A stretch of DNA of 64,000 nucleotides from Sedimentitalea nanhaiensis DSM 24252 (GCF_000473225.1 NZ_KI421509.1:2808868-2872867); one strand, 5' to 3'; positions 1 through 8,650 are shown, counted from the stretch's first letter. Made by a program: numbers and translations. The notes: generated from the letters alone by a model not told the origin.

Positions 1-230
1 ACCTTCTCAGTAAACTCTACGAGCGCACCAGCGTCGTCATCACCACGAACTTGAGCTTCAGCGAATGGGCCAGCGTGTTCGGCGATGCGAAAATGACCAC
101 CGCGCTACTCGACCGCCTTACCCACCGCTGCCACATCCTGGAGACCGGCAATGACAGCTATCGGTTCAAGGCCAGCTCGGAGACAGCGAAAAAGAAACGA
201 AAGGAGACAGCAGCATTGACGCCATCATGA
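1..230 (+). CDS. istB: IS21-family helper ATPase (IstB), C-terminal part only
   Basis: Reading from base 3 gives about 75 codons ending at TGA 228-230. The segment [18 protein letters not shown] followed by [14 protein letters not shown] is the sensor/arginine-finger end of IstB-type AAA+ proteins, the DNA-binding ATPase that assists the IstA transposase of IS21 elements. The lysine-rich tail KKKRKE is also typical. The N-terminal Walker motifs lie outside the window, so whether the element is intact cannot be judged. The element terminus follows about 70 bases downstream, which agrees with istB being the last gene of such elements. Confidence 0.85.
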   Translation, partial: LLSKLYERTSVVITTNLSFSEWASVFGDAKMTTALLDRLTHRCHILETGNDSYRFKASSETAKKKRKETAALTPS

Positions 231-253
231 CGCAAAGAACATAACAGCTGGGT

Positions 254-303
254 GGGTCAAGTCTCGGTGACAATGCCGGGTCAGTTCTCAGCGACAATCA
301 ACA
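254..303 (+). repeat. IS21 right end with two tandem terminal motifs
   Basis: Two near-identical 21-base units begin with GGGTCA at 254 and 278 and both end in GACAAT (274 and 298). Multiple terminal repeats of this type are the transposase binding sites at IS21 ends. The element probably stops at CA near 303. From 304 to about 510 I see no gene. Confidence 0.65.
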
Positions 304-568
304 GACTGGGGTAAAGAGCCGCAAATTTGTGGCGTCGATACACTAAATAACTCCATCGGCTGGCTTCTCACCTGATTTCCAGATCTTGCGCGGGCCCTCT
401 TTTGAGGCCGCGAAGATCCGGAAACTCTGGTGAGGCCGAACCAAAACAAACATCAACAAATGCCAGACCGATAGACAATGCTGCTGCTACAGCGCGTCTG
501 GCCCTACTGCCTTTGGAAAGGAGGAAAACAGACTTCTTGAGCTGCCGCTTGGCGCAGCATTTTTCGGG

Positions 569-994
569 ATGAAACCGATGACTTTCTACAGAACCTTTTC
601 CACAAAGCAGCCTTGCCCCAAGCTCGGACTCGTCCGCCGATTTCTCCGGGATCATGGGACCGCTTTGGCTCTGGCTGCGCACAGGCTTGGTGGCCCAGCG
701 GCCAGTGGTCGCGTTTTCCTGCTCTGTGAAGCTGTACGCCATACAAGGCGCCTGACGCGCGCACAAAGCAGCCAACTTGTAGACTTTCACAAGTTGCTGA
801 CGCTGGAGCACGTCAGCGATCCGGACCGTATTGAATGCGGCCTCTTTGCCCAGATTAATCCTACTTCTAAATTCGTCGATGAGTGCTGTGTGTTGTCCGA
901 AAAGCTCGGGTCCTTGCTGCGGCAGATCGCTGAGAATGAACCCACAAGTGACATTCTTTGCCAAGCCTCCCAGGAATTGTCGCAAGTCGCGTGA
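569..994 (+). CDS. hypothetical protein, 141 aa, orphan gene in the mobile region
   Basis: I do not recognise a family. The second half (about residues 45-130) reads like a folded helical protein with segments such as FLLCEAVRHTRRLTRAQ and LVDFHKLLTLEHVSDPDR. A strong Shine-Dalgarno sequence (AAGGAGG, 518-524) lies too far upstream of the ATG at 569, and the frame stays open back to it, so the true start may be a non-ATG codon upstream. A hairpin follows the stop. Codon use is less GC-biased at third positions than in the chromosomal genes, which suggests acquired DNA. A long antisense frame covers the same stretch; I prefer the plus strand because the next gene and its terminator run the same way. 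Confidence 0.45.
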   Translation: MKPMTFYRTFSTKQPCPKLGLVRRFLRDHGTALALAAHRLGGPAASGRVFLLCEAVRHTRRLTRAQSSQLVDFHKLLTLEHVSDPDRIECGLFAQINPTSKFVDECCVLSEKLGSLLRQIAENEPTSDILCQASQELSQVA

Positions 995-1002
995 ACCCCC
1001 AG

Positions 1003-1026
1003 AGCCGACCCATACGGGGGTCGGCT
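1003..1026 (+). terminator. hairpin after the 569-994 gene
   Basis: A 9-bp perfect stem (AGCCGACCC paired with GGGTCGGCT) with a short loop begins 8 bases after the stop codon. There is no T-run, so it may be a weak terminator or an mRNA-stabilising hairpin. Confidence 0.45.
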
Positions 1027-1092
1027 GTCTTGAAGGGGCGGCCATTCTGGGCGCTCCAATGAACGACAATTAACTCAAGGGCTAACACGACG

Positions 1093-1533
1093 ATGCACGT
1101 GCTTTACAACAAACAGAACATGGATGATCTGGCAGCCGAGGCCGTAGGCTTGGGAAGGCAGGTCGCCGAGCGGGCCAAAGCGCTTCACCTTGGCGACACC
1201 GCAAAGGATGTGGCGTTCGTGTCGCGCTGCTTTGCGCGCCTGAAGGAACGCCAGCCTTTCGATGAAGCTGATGAAGGGGGCTTTGATGCCGTCATGGACA
1301 TTCTGGAGCGCTGTATTGCTTCGGAATTCCTCGGCAGTGAAGAGCGGTACGAGGAAACAGGCTACGATGATTTTGGCCCACGCGGCGAAACTCGTGACAC
1401 TCCAGTCTATTCCGACCGCGGAAATGAGCTCATCGAGCTGCAATATCTGTTCCAGGATTTTCTCAACAGTCGCGACGGTGTACTCGACCACGTCGCCGCG
1501 CACCGCTGTTTGCTGGACATTATGAGTACCTAA
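1093..1533 (+). CDS. hypothetical acidic protein, 146 aa
   Basis: The protein is acidic and mostly helical in appearance, with no signal peptide or membrane segment. It contains RCFARLKERQPFDEADEGGFDAVMD (positions about 45-69) and an acidic stretch SEERYEETGYDDFG. I do not recognise the family. AGGG at 1078-1081 can serve as ribosome binding site. The stop codon is followed 10 bases later by a strong rho-independent terminator, which argues that this strand, not the 196-codon antisense frame, is transcribed. It probably shares origin with the 569-994 gene. Confidence 0.6.
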   Translation: MHVLYNKQNMDDLAAEAVGLGRQVAERAKALHLGDTAKDVAFVSRCFARLKERQPFDEADEGGFDAVMDILERCIASEFLGSEERYEETGYDDFGPRGETRDTPVYSDRGNELIELQYLFQDFLNSRDGVLDHVAAHRCLLDIMST

Positions 1534-1542
1534 AGAAAAGAG

Positions 1543-1580
1543 GAACACCCCGAGCGGCAATGCCGCTCGGGGTGTTTGTT
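1543..1580 (+). terminator. rho-independent terminator after the 1093-1533 gene
   Basis: A long GC-rich inverted repeat (AACACCCCGAGCGGC paired with GCCGCTCGGGGTGTT, small AAT loop) is followed by TTGTTGTTT. The stem is perfect over 15 bp, among the clearest terminators in the window. Confidence 0.88.
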
Positions 1581-1709
1581 GTTTCAAAGGGAATGGTGAA
1601 GAACGAAACGGCCGCGATAAATTATGTTGGCAAGCTTGCATAGCGCGACCTGTCAGTGCGGTCATTCGCTGTTCTCGCAGCTACTACACTTCGAGCTTTG
1701 TGACTCGCT

Positions 1710-2250
1710 TCAATCCATCAAAACCTCGACCAACCCATCCAAATGACGCTTGGCTTTCCGCCAATCCCCAGCGTGTGCGTCGATCAGGTTCCAGAAGGCA
1801 GGGCCGTGATCGTGGTGCTTCAGGTGCGCCAGTTCATAAATGAGCACATAGTCGACACACTGCCGCGGCGCTTTGACCAGGTGACGGTTGATGATGATCT
1901 CGCCGGACGGGGAGCAGCTTCCCCCATTGGCGTGACATCTCCAGAAGTCGAAAGGATGGCGGGGCATCCACCCAGGGGAGGTTTTTTGCCAACGCATCAA
2001 TGCGACGACTCAGGTAGTCGCGACCTCTGACGAGGTACCATGCACGAAGACGGCCTTTGATGTCATCTTCCATCCCGTTGGCGGTTTCGACTTCCAGCCG
2101 ATTGCCACGCAGCCTTGCAGGTGCCGGTTTGCGGTCAACGGGTATCACCTTCAGCATATAACGGCGGCCCAGATAAAGTACCTGTTCCCCGGAGACATAC
2201 TCACGAGGGCGCACTTGGGCATAGCGTTCCCTTGCTTCGCTGAAATGGGG
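1710..2250 (-). pseudogene. YgjP/DUF45-type zinc metallopeptidase, frameshifted and truncated
   Basis: Two minus-strand frames together make the YgjP family pattern. The first carries YVSGEQVLYLGRRYMLKVIP and ends at EMSRQWG; the second continues with SCSPSGEIIINRHLVKAP, then YELAHLKHHDHGPAFW. The frame break falls at a run of four C on the plus strand (1921-1924) and one extra base explains it. The catalytic HExxH motif reads YELAH, so the first zinc ligand is lost. The N-terminus stops at about 2250, where unrelated oxidase sequence begins on the other strand. All three defects point to a dead gene. Confidence 0.8.
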
Positions 2251-2251
2251 G

Positions 2252-2809
2252 CGCACGCCGAAACCCGCCGTGTTCATCGCTGGCGACGGGGCCGGTATTG
2301 GCGGTGCAAAGGCCGCCGCTCTGGCCGGTAAAATTGCGGCGTTGGACATTGCCTGTGATCTCGACCGCCTGACAGCCGGAGACCGTAATGCCGCCGCACG
2401 TCCTTTGCGCAGGCGCTTAGTCAAAGAGCGCGCCGCGCGCCCCTTCATCGACAGCGCCTATCCGCCCTATGCGGCGGCACTCGCCCCGCAAGATGCCACC
2501 ATCGTCTGCCGATGCGAAGAAGTCACGGCGGGCGACATTAGGCACATGGCTGGGTTGGGCTGTTTGGGTCCGAACCAGACTAAAGCTTTTGGCCGCGCCG
2601 GAATGGGGCCGTGTCAGGGGCGATATTGTGGGCTTACGGTTACCCACCTGTTGTCCGAGGCCAACGGATTGTCACCAGACCAAACCGGCCATTACCGCAT
2701 TCGCCCACCGATTAAACCCGTCACACTCGCGGAGATCGCGGCGATGGCAGCACCAGAAGCAATTGAGAAAAGCAAACGATCGAACGTATCGACACAGGTC
2801 AACGGATGA
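2252..2809 (+). pseudogene. C-terminal part of an FAD oxidoreductase with [2Fe-2S] domain (opine/octopine oxidase subunit A-like)
   Basis: The frame opens mid-protein with the FAD-site segment FIAGDGAGIGGAKAAA, then a BFD-like iron-sulfur domain with cysteines in VCRCEEVT and GMGPCQGRYCG, and ends with the family-typical RIRPPIKPVTLAEIA. This arrangement is known from subunit A of opine oxidases and from HcnB-like enzymes. About the first half of the protein, including the GxGxxG dinucleotide fold, is missing. The GTG at 2270 is internal to a conserved motif and is not a real start. Its stop overlaps the ATG of a RidA-like fragment, as in an intact operon. Confidence 0.8.
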
Positions 2810-2866
2810 GCAAGATCGTCAAACACAACGGTGTCGTCTACCCCGATCCGAGTGTTGAACCGTTCC
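2806..2866 (+). pseudogene. first codons of a RidA-family gene, cut off by IS66 sequence
   Basis: ATG at 2806 overlaps the preceding TGA (ATGA). The translation MSKIVKHNGVVYP matches the usual N-terminus of RidA/YjgF enamine deaminases that sit beside amino-acid or opine oxidases. Homology ends after roughly 13-20 residues and IS66 transposase sequence takes over by about 2870. The identification rests on a short stretch. Confidence 0.5.
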
Positions 2867-2869
2867 AGA

Positions 2870-3649
2870 AGAGACAAAGGGTTGGGGAAAGGCGTGAAGC
2901 AAGGCCGTATCTGGTCCTACGTGCGTGACCCGCGGACTTGGGCGGGAGCCGCACCGCGTGGCGCTGTTTGTCGGTTCGCATCCAATTGGAAGAAAGAGCA
3001 CGTCCTGAGCCACTTGGCCAATGCCTGCGGCATTCTGCAAGCGGACGGCCGCAAGGGCTATGCCATGCTCTACGAGCCTCAATCCGATGGCGCGCCACGT
3101 TTGCGCGAGGCGGTCTGTTGGGCTCACTTAAGGCGGGACTTCCACGATTTTTGGGCCTCAACTAAGCCTGAGATCGCGCGCGAGGCGCTCGACCAGATCG
3201 GTAAGTTCTACGATATTGAGCGCGACATCAGCGGCCAGACCGCAGAGGCCCGCCTTGCGGCCCGTCAAAGACTGAGCCGACCAAGGGTGGAGGCCTTCTT
3301 TGACCGGTCCGAACAACAGCTCCTGCGCATTCCTGGCAAGAGCGACTTAGCCAAAGCCTTCCGCTATGGCGTGAGCCGCCGTGAAGCGTTCAGCCTGTTC
3401 CTAACCGATGGACGTGTGGCAATCGACAGCAATCCAGCTGAGCGCGCTTTGCGTCCTATCGGAATCGGCCGTAAGAATTGGTTGTTCGCGGGCGCTGACA
3501 CCGGTGCAGAAACCTTGGCTCGCGCAATGACCATCATCGAGACCGCTAGGTTGAATGGCCTCGACCCGCAGGCGTATCTCGCTGACATTCTCGGCCGCAT
3601 CCACGACCACAAGATCAACAAGCTGGATGAATTGCTGCCGTGGAACTGA
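2870..3649 (+). pseudogene. tnpC: IS66-family transposase (TnpC), C-terminal half
   Basis: From GKGVKQGRIWSYVRD onward the frame matches IS66 transposases: the catalytic domain with CGILQADGRKGYAMLYEP, AVCWAHLRRDF, then DSNPAERALRPIGIGRKN and the C-terminal IS66 domain ending LDELLPWN. About 260 of the usual 500 or more residues remain, and the zinc-finger and helix-turn-helix N-terminus is missing. A likely right end lies near 3713 (GCGCGGTTAC). The accessory genes tnpA and tnpB are absent. Confidence 0.9.
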
Positions 3650-3716
3650 AAAGCGCTGCATCCAGAAGCCGGCAGTCAAGCCGCGTAAGCTATGGTATCA
3701 ATGGCGCGGTTACACC

Positions 3717-3991
3717 TCATCTGCCTCGCTCCGCAAAGAACTGGGTGGCTTTTTTTGGCCCCTCCCCTCTCCTCCCGAAGCATACGGGTCTCTTTCCGCA
3801 GCGCGGCAATCTCATGTCGAGATCGGATTGATAGGTGGGTTTTTCAGAGTTGCGCCGACCTCGCTGTATCCAGCGGTGCTGCGTCGAAAAACCGATGCCG
3901 AAATCGGCTGCCACCTTTTTCGCCGCAGTTCGCTGGTCAGCGCTACGCGCACAGCTTCCGCGCGGAATTCCCCGGTCGGCCGTGATGCCAT
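3717..3991 (-). pseudogene. IS3-family OrfA transposase fragment, frameshifted
   Basis: The minus strand starts with MASRPTGEFRAEAVRVALTS (ATG at 3991) and then shifts frame to AADFGIGFSTQHRWIQRGR and GPKKATQFFAERGR. This is the helix-turn-helix and leucine-zipper layout of IS3-family OrfA. At least one frameshift separates the halves and no OrfB follows on this strand. Confidence 0.75.
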
Positions 3992-4029
3992 CTGTGTGCT
4001 CCTTTGCGGCACGATACGCGAGCATTCCC

Positions 4030-4123
4030 CGCACCCCGAACCCGGAATCTGGCTGTCCCGGACAAAGTAATCGCGTGCCTCTGGCTGTAATGCGTCGATG
4101 ATGCGTTTGGACAGTTTCGCCAT
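4030..4123 (-). pseudogene. N-terminus of a tyrosine integrase (arm-binding DUF4102 type), interrupted
   Basis: ATG at 4123 has a good ribosome site (AAGGGG). The product MAKLSKRIIDALQPEARDYF continues to RDSQIPG, which matches the start of island/phage integrases (typically KDYFVWDDELPGFGLRV). Comparison suggests one missing T after PG, shifting the frame, and IS3 OrfA sequence begins about 35 bases later. Only about 30 residues remain. Confidence 0.6.
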
Positions 4124-4289
4124 GATCTTACCCCTTGGTCGCCGCGTTCGTGGAAGAAAATGGACGCAATCCACAGAGCAAGGCGTAATAGTTGAGCGTA
4201 GTCGCCAATTTAAAATAAGCGATTTCAAAGGGATATGGTGGGCGGGCGCAAAGCGGCGTACCCCGTGCATCTGGCCAGACGCGATCTCA

Positions 4290-5006
4290 TAACCTGAAAC
4301 TGTCCGAAGACCAGAAGCGCGATGTGCAGCGCGGTATCAAGAAAAATACTGAAACCGCGAACCGCATCCCCGAGCAGGTTCGGGAGAAGATCGCGAACCT
4401 GGCCCTGAAGGAAAGAGGTCTGTCGCCGACGAGTTCAGGGACAAGACCAAGAGGGCAATCGGCTCTGGCAAACCGGCTTTATTTACCTGAAGGTCATTGG
4501 CTGGGGTTGGTTCTGTTTGTCGACCATCTTGGACGATTACAGCTGCTACATCACCGCCTGGAAGCTCTACAGGACGATGAAGACCGGGGATGTGGCCGAC
4601 ACGCTGGACCTGACTCTACAGGCCTTGGGCTGCGACCGGGCGATGGTTCTGAACGCCCCGCGGCTGTTATCGGGCAATGGCGCCAGTTACATCGCGCGAG
4701 CTGGCCGAGTGGCTCGAAGATCAGCAGATGGACCACGACCGCGATGCCTCGTATCACCCGCAGGCCCAGGACAAGATCGAGCGCTGGCCTCAGACGCTGA
4801 AGAACCGCATCCTGCTGGAAAATTACTACCTGCCGGGAGACCACCAGCAGCAGATCGATGCCTTCGTCGATCACTACACCCACCAGCGCTACCACGAGAG
4901 CTTGCAGAATTTTATACCCGCCGACGTCTACTTCGGGCGCGGCCAAGCCATTCTGAAACAACGGGAACGGATCAACGACAGGCCATCGCATTCCGGCGTT
5001 TGCTGA
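4290..5006 (+). pseudogene. IS3-family OrfB transposase, multiply broken
   Basis: Three plus-strand frames carry successive pieces of one OrfB: ETANRIPEQVREKIANLALK, then STILDDYSCYITAWKLY with MKTGDVADTLDLTLQ, then YHPQAQDKIERWPQTLKNR and LLENYYLPGDHQQQIDAFVD up to PADVYFGRGQAILKQRERI. These are the DDE-domain blocks of the IS3 family. A deletion of about 50 residues after ERGLSP and at least two frameshifts make it non-functional. Confidence 0.85.
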
Positions 5007-5065
5007 CCGCAAAGCCGCCGCGCAATCAAACCAATCAGATGTGCCAGCCCCTCTCTTGGATCACG

Positions 5066-5080
5066 CTGACAATGGGTCCA
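5066..5080 (+). repeat. IS3-type terminal motif, copy 1
   Basis: CTGACAATGGGTCCA lies 60 bases after the OrfB relic, where an IS3 right end is expected. The same 15 bases occur at 23046-23060, in a second gene-free stretch. Confidence 0.5.
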
Positions 5081-5143
5081 CAATCCCTGACGGCGGACAA
5101 TCGGTCTGAAACTTTATATTTGGTCATTTGAATGCGTCTCTAT

Positions 5144-5157
5144 TTGATCCAGGTCAC
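5144..5157 (+). promoter_or_regulatory. possible degenerate FNR-type site upstream of cydD
   Basis: TTGATCCAGGTCAC has one perfect TTGAT half-site with the second half two bases off ATCAA. It lies about 60 bases before the cydD start. On its own this is weak; the perfect site before cydA makes it more plausible. Confidence 0.3.
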
Positions 5158-5216
5158 ATTCACGACCAGTCAAGTTTAATAACCAACATCATAGAATCAA
5201 GTTATATGGCCTGCTC

Positions 5217-6890
5217 GTGACCAAACGACAATCGAACAACGCAATTGCAGAACATGCGGGCGCATCGCCACGATCCGCTCCGATGACGCCTGGCGCGCAG
5301 CTGCAACGTCGTGCCAGTATTCTGTCGGTTCTGGCCGCGCTGCTCTGGCCGTTACAGGCGGCCGTGGTGGCGTACGCTTTGGGAGGCTTGCTGACAGAGG
5401 ATGAAATTCCGGTGCTTGGGGTTGTGTCGGCTTATGTGGGCTTTGGTGCTCTGCGGGCGTGGCTGAGCATGGTAAGCGAAGCGCAGTTACAGGCTGCGGC
5501 AGAGGCTGTGATCCATTCCGCTCGGGCGCACATCGTTTCAGTCGAGGCGACGCGTGCCGAAGACAGCCGATTTGGCGGCGCGGGGGGGATCACGGCGCTG
5601 GCGAGTGAAAAGCTTGATCTGCTTGCGCCATTTATCACGCGCTATTCACCCGCACGGGCGCGGGTGATGGTGGTGCCTCTGGCCATTCTCGCCCTGGCGG
5701 TCTGGCAGTCTTGGGCTGTGGCGCTTGTCCTGGCGATTTCCGGCCCCTTGATCCCGGTCTTCATGGCGCTTGTCGGTATGGCGGCAAAAGAAGCGAGCCA
5801 ACGACAGCTGGTGGAAATCGGCACTTTGAATGACCTGTTGGTCGAGCGGTTTTCGGCATTGGTCGATATTCGGCTGCTGGGGGCGAAGGAGGCGGTGCTC
5901 GAGGGGTTTTCCGCGCACGCAGGGGAGCTGCGGCATCGCACAATGGCTGTACTGCGCGTTGCATTCTTGTCATCCACAGTGCTTGAGCTTTTTGCTGCGA
6001 TCGGTGTGGCAATGGTTGCGGTATATGTCGGATTTTCACTGCTGGGGGCGCTTGAGTTCGGTGCCTGGGGTGGGGGGCTCACGCCGCAGGCCGGTATTTT
6101 CCTGTTGTTATTGGCTCCAGAGTTTTATCAGCCGTTACGCGATCTTTCGGCCGCATGGCATGATAAAGCCGCAGCCGATGCCGTCCTGGAAGAGTTCGGC
6201 GTGTGGGACGCCCAAGAAACCGCCTTGCTAATGGGACGTGGTGCGGCAAGCGCACGGATGCCGGGCGCTGCCGCCATTTCACTCCGGGGCTGTCAGCTGC
6301 CGAATGGCGATATGTTGACTGACATCGACATTGCAGCAGGTGAAAGCGTCGCGCTTATGGGGCAAAGCGGGGCTGGCAAGACTTCCGCCTTGCGGTTGAT
6401 GGCGGGGCTGGCGGCACCGGTTGCAGGGCTGGTGCAGGTGGCGGGGCAGACGCTTTCGAAGGACACGGCCGATGCGTGGCGCGCGCGGGTGGGGTGGATG
6501 CCCCAGGCACCGCATTTCCTGAACGCCAGTCTGCGGCAGAATTTACAACTTGGCCGTAAAGGAGATCTATGGCCAGCGCTGAAACAAGCGGCGGTCGATG
6601 ACGTGGTGGCACGGCTTCCGCAGGGTCTCAACACGCGATTGGGTGAGGCCGGTGGCGGCCTGTCGGGCGGAGAAGCACGCCGCCTGACGCTGGCGCGGGC
6701 AATCTATGGCGCACCTGATGTGATCCTTGCGGACGAGCCGACGGCCGATCTGGATACGATAACAGCCGCCGCCGTCACCGATGGTCTTTTGGCACAGGTG
6801 ACGCGGGGCGCGACGCTGATTGTAGCGACCCACGACCCTGAGCTGGCCGCCCGAATGGACAGAGTTGTCCACATCGGAGCGGCCCGATGA
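5217..6890 (+). CDS. cydD: CydD, thiol-reductant ABC exporter subunit for cytochrome bd assembly
   Basis: This 557-aa half-transporter has an N-terminal membrane domain (about residues 25-310) and a C-terminal ABC ATPase: Walker A GQSGAGKTS (about 380), signature LSGGEARR (about 480), Walker B VILADEPTAD (about 502). CydDC exports cysteine/glutathione across the inner membrane and is needed for haem insertion into cytochrome bd. The GTG start at 5217 gives normal family length but has a poor ribosome site; ATG 5283 is the alternative. The stop overlaps cydC by four bases. An IS relic ends just upstream, so the original promoter may have changed. Confidence 0.92.
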   Translation: MTKRQSNNAIAEHAGASPRSAPMTPGAQLQRRASILSVLAALLWPLQAAVVAYALGGLLTEDEIPVLGVVSAYVGFGALRAWLSMVSEAQLQAAAEAVIHSARAHIVSVEATRAEDSRFGGAGGITALASEKLDLLAPFITRYSPARARVMVVPLAILALAVWQSWAVALVLAISGPLIPVFMALVGMAAKEASQRQLVEIGTLNDLLVERFSALVDIRLLGAKEAVLEGFSAHAGELRHRTMAVLRVAFLSSTVLELFAAIGVAMVAVYVGFSLLGALEFGAWGGGLTPQAGIFLLLLAPEFYQPLRDLSAAWHDKAAADAVLEEFGVWDAQETALLMGRGAASARMPGAAAISLRGCQLPNGDMLTDIDIAAGESVALMGQSGAGKTSALRLMAGLAAPVAGLVQVAGQTLSKDTADAWRARVGWMPQAPHFLNASLRQNLQLGRKGDLWPALKQAAVDDVVARLPQGLNTRLGEAGGGLSGGEARRLTLARAIYGAPDVILADEPTADLDTITAAAVTDGLLAQVTRGATLIVATHDPELAARMDRVVHIGAAR

Positions 6891-8527
6891 AAGCGCTGTG
6901 GCAGATATTCAGTCTCATTCTGCGAGAACAGCGCGTTTCGTTGATCCGTGGCGCTTTGCTCAGCTTCCTTGTGTTGGCTATGGGAGCGGCCCTTTTGGGC
7001 CTTTCGGGATGGTTCATCACGGCTGCCTCAGCTGCGGGATTGGCCGGGCTGGGGGCTGTGTTCGATGTTTTCAGACCGTCGGCGATGGTGCGATTCCTGG
7101 CTCTGGGGCGTGCGGCGGCGCGATACGGGGAACGGGTGCTGACTCATGACGCGACACTGCGCGCCCTTCAGTCGCTGCGCTTGAACTTGCTGAGCGGTCT
7201 CATGGCTGCCCCCTATCGCCGGGCTGTCCGGCTGAGAGGAGCGCGGGCTTTGAACCGGTTGACCTCGGATGTTGATGCGCTCGATGGCGTGTCCCTGAGG
7301 CTGTTTTTACCGGTGTTGGCAGGTCTGGCAACGCAATTAGCCGCCCTTGCTGTCCTCTGGTGGTTGGTTGGTCTGCCAATAGCAGTGTGGATTTTCATCG
7401 GTTTCACCGGCGGGGCAACAGTGATTTTTTGGCAGACAACCCGCAAAACAGCGCATTTGTCCCGCAGGGCAGAAGCGGCGGTGCAAGCTTTCCGCGCTCG
7501 GCTGATCGACCTGATCAGAGCGCGGCGCAATCTGGCTGCTTACGGGCGCGTGACGGCTCAGGTGGAATTGACCATGACGGCGGAAGGTCGGCGGCTTGAC
7601 TTGCGCCGACAACAGGACAAGGCAGAGCGTTTTGCCGGTGCGGCGATACAGCTGCTGGGCATGGGGGTGTCGGCGGGTGCGTTGTGGTTGGGGGTTTCGA
7701 TGGCGCAGGACGGTGCCATTGCGCCGCCATTTGCAGCACTTGGTTTCTTTGCCACGCTGGCCTTGGCGGAAACGATCGCCCCTTTGCGCAGGGCGGCAAG
7801 TGACCTTGGGCGGATGGCAGAGGCGGCGCGGCGGGTGTCGCGCGATATTGCGACCCGATCGCCAATACATGGGGGCGCTGCTGTGCCAGACGGCGCGTTG
7901 AGCATCCAATCGGTTACCTTGCATCGCGATCTTTCATCGGTCCCAATTATCGAGGATATGACCCTTACCGTGGCATCAGGTGAAACCGTTGCACTGACCG
8001 GTCCCAGCGGTGTGGGCAAATCAACGCTGTTGCTGGCCGTTGCAGCGCTGCATCCTGTTTCCAAGGGGCAAATCTTGTTGGGTGCCGCGTCCGTTTCCGA
8101 TTGCAACGAGGCGGTGTTGCGCGACGAGGTAACGCTTTTGCCGCAACGAAGCGCGTTGATGTCGGGATCCGTTGCCGACGCGTTGCGCCTTGCCGCGCCT
8201 GAAAGCGACGACAGTGCGTTGTGGCAAGTTCTTGAGGTGGTGCAGCTGGCTTCGACGATGCGGGCGCGACAGGGTCTTGAAACGGCTATCGGGGTGCGTG
8301 GCGACGGTCTTTCTGGTGGTGAGGCGCGCCGCCTGGCGCTGGCGCGCGCCTTGCTGCGAAATTCCGCCGTGTTGTTGCTGGATGAACCGACCGAGGGGCT
8401 CGACAGCGCAACCGCCATGACCGTGCTGCGGAATGTCCGGGATTACCTTCCGAACTCGGCCATTCTCATCGCGGCACATCGCAAAGCAGAGATAGAATTT
8501 GCCGACCGGGTCGTGCCGTTGATATAA
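6887..8527 (+). CDS. cydC: CydC, partner subunit of the CydDC exporter
   Basis: The 546-aa protein repeats the CydD plan: a six-helix membrane domain to about residue 310, then the ATPase with Walker A GPSGVGKST (about 371), LSGGEARR (about 475) and VLLLDEPTEG (about 496). The ATG overlaps the cydD stop (ATGA), indicating translational coupling and heterodimer formation. Order D-C-A-B-X puts assembly factors ahead of the oxidase they mature. Confidence 0.92.
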   Translation: MKALWQIFSLILREQRVSLIRGALLSFLVLAMGAALLGLSGWFITAASAAGLAGLGAVFDVFRPSAMVRFLALGRAAARYGERVLTHDATLRALQSLRLNLLSGLMAAPYRRAVRLRGARALNRLTSDVDALDGVSLRLFLPVLAGLATQLAALAVLWWLVGLPIAVWIFIGFTGGATVIFWQTTRKTAHLSRRAEAAVQAFRARLIDLIRARRNLAAYGRVTAQVELTMTAEGRRLDLRRQQDKAERFAGAAIQLLGMGVSAGALWLGVSMAQDGAIAPPFAALGFFATLALAETIAPLRRAASDLGRMAEAARRVSRDIATRSPIHGGAAVPDGALSIQSVTLHRDLSSVPIIEDMTLTVASGETVALTGPSGVGKSTLLLAVAALHPVSKGQILLGAASVSDCNEAVLRDEVTLLPQRSALMSGSVADALRLAAPESDDSALWQVLEVVQLASTMRARQGLETAIGVRGDGLSGGEARRLALARALLRNSAVLLLDEPTEGLDSATAMTVLRNVRDYLPNSAILIAAHRKAEIEFADRVVPLI

Positions 8528-8549
8528 GTTGTATTTCCAATGTCGGTTA

Positions 8550-8563
8550 TTGATCTGGATCAA
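8550..8563 (+). promoter_or_regulatory. perfect FNR/FnrL box upstream of cydA
   Basis: TTGATCTGGATCAA is an exact match to TTGAT-N4-ATCAA, the site of FNR/FnrL oxygen-responsive regulators. It lies 88 bases before the cydA ATG, in the gap after cydC, and fits low-oxygen induction of the oxidase genes separately from cydDC. Confidence 0.85.
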
Positions 8564-8650
8564 TGTACCGAGGCTGCCAAAGGCGCACACATTCCTAAAA
8601 TCGAATGGTTGATGGTCCCGAATCGCCATCTTCAGATTGGAGTGGATTTA

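Noticed and set aside
368-1069. 233-codon minus-strand frame as the real gene of this stretch
   Set aside because: The plus-strand frames agree in direction with the strong terminator at 1543-1580; kept as low certainty, not excluded by homology.
1075-1665. 196-codon minus-strand frame
   Set aside because: It would run through the terminator hairpin at 1543-1580 and overlaps a more protein-like acidic product on the plus strand.
8540-8650. In-frame 37-codon N-terminal extension of CydA
   Set aside because: It overlaps the FNR box, has no family homology, and ATG 8651 has its own ribosome site.
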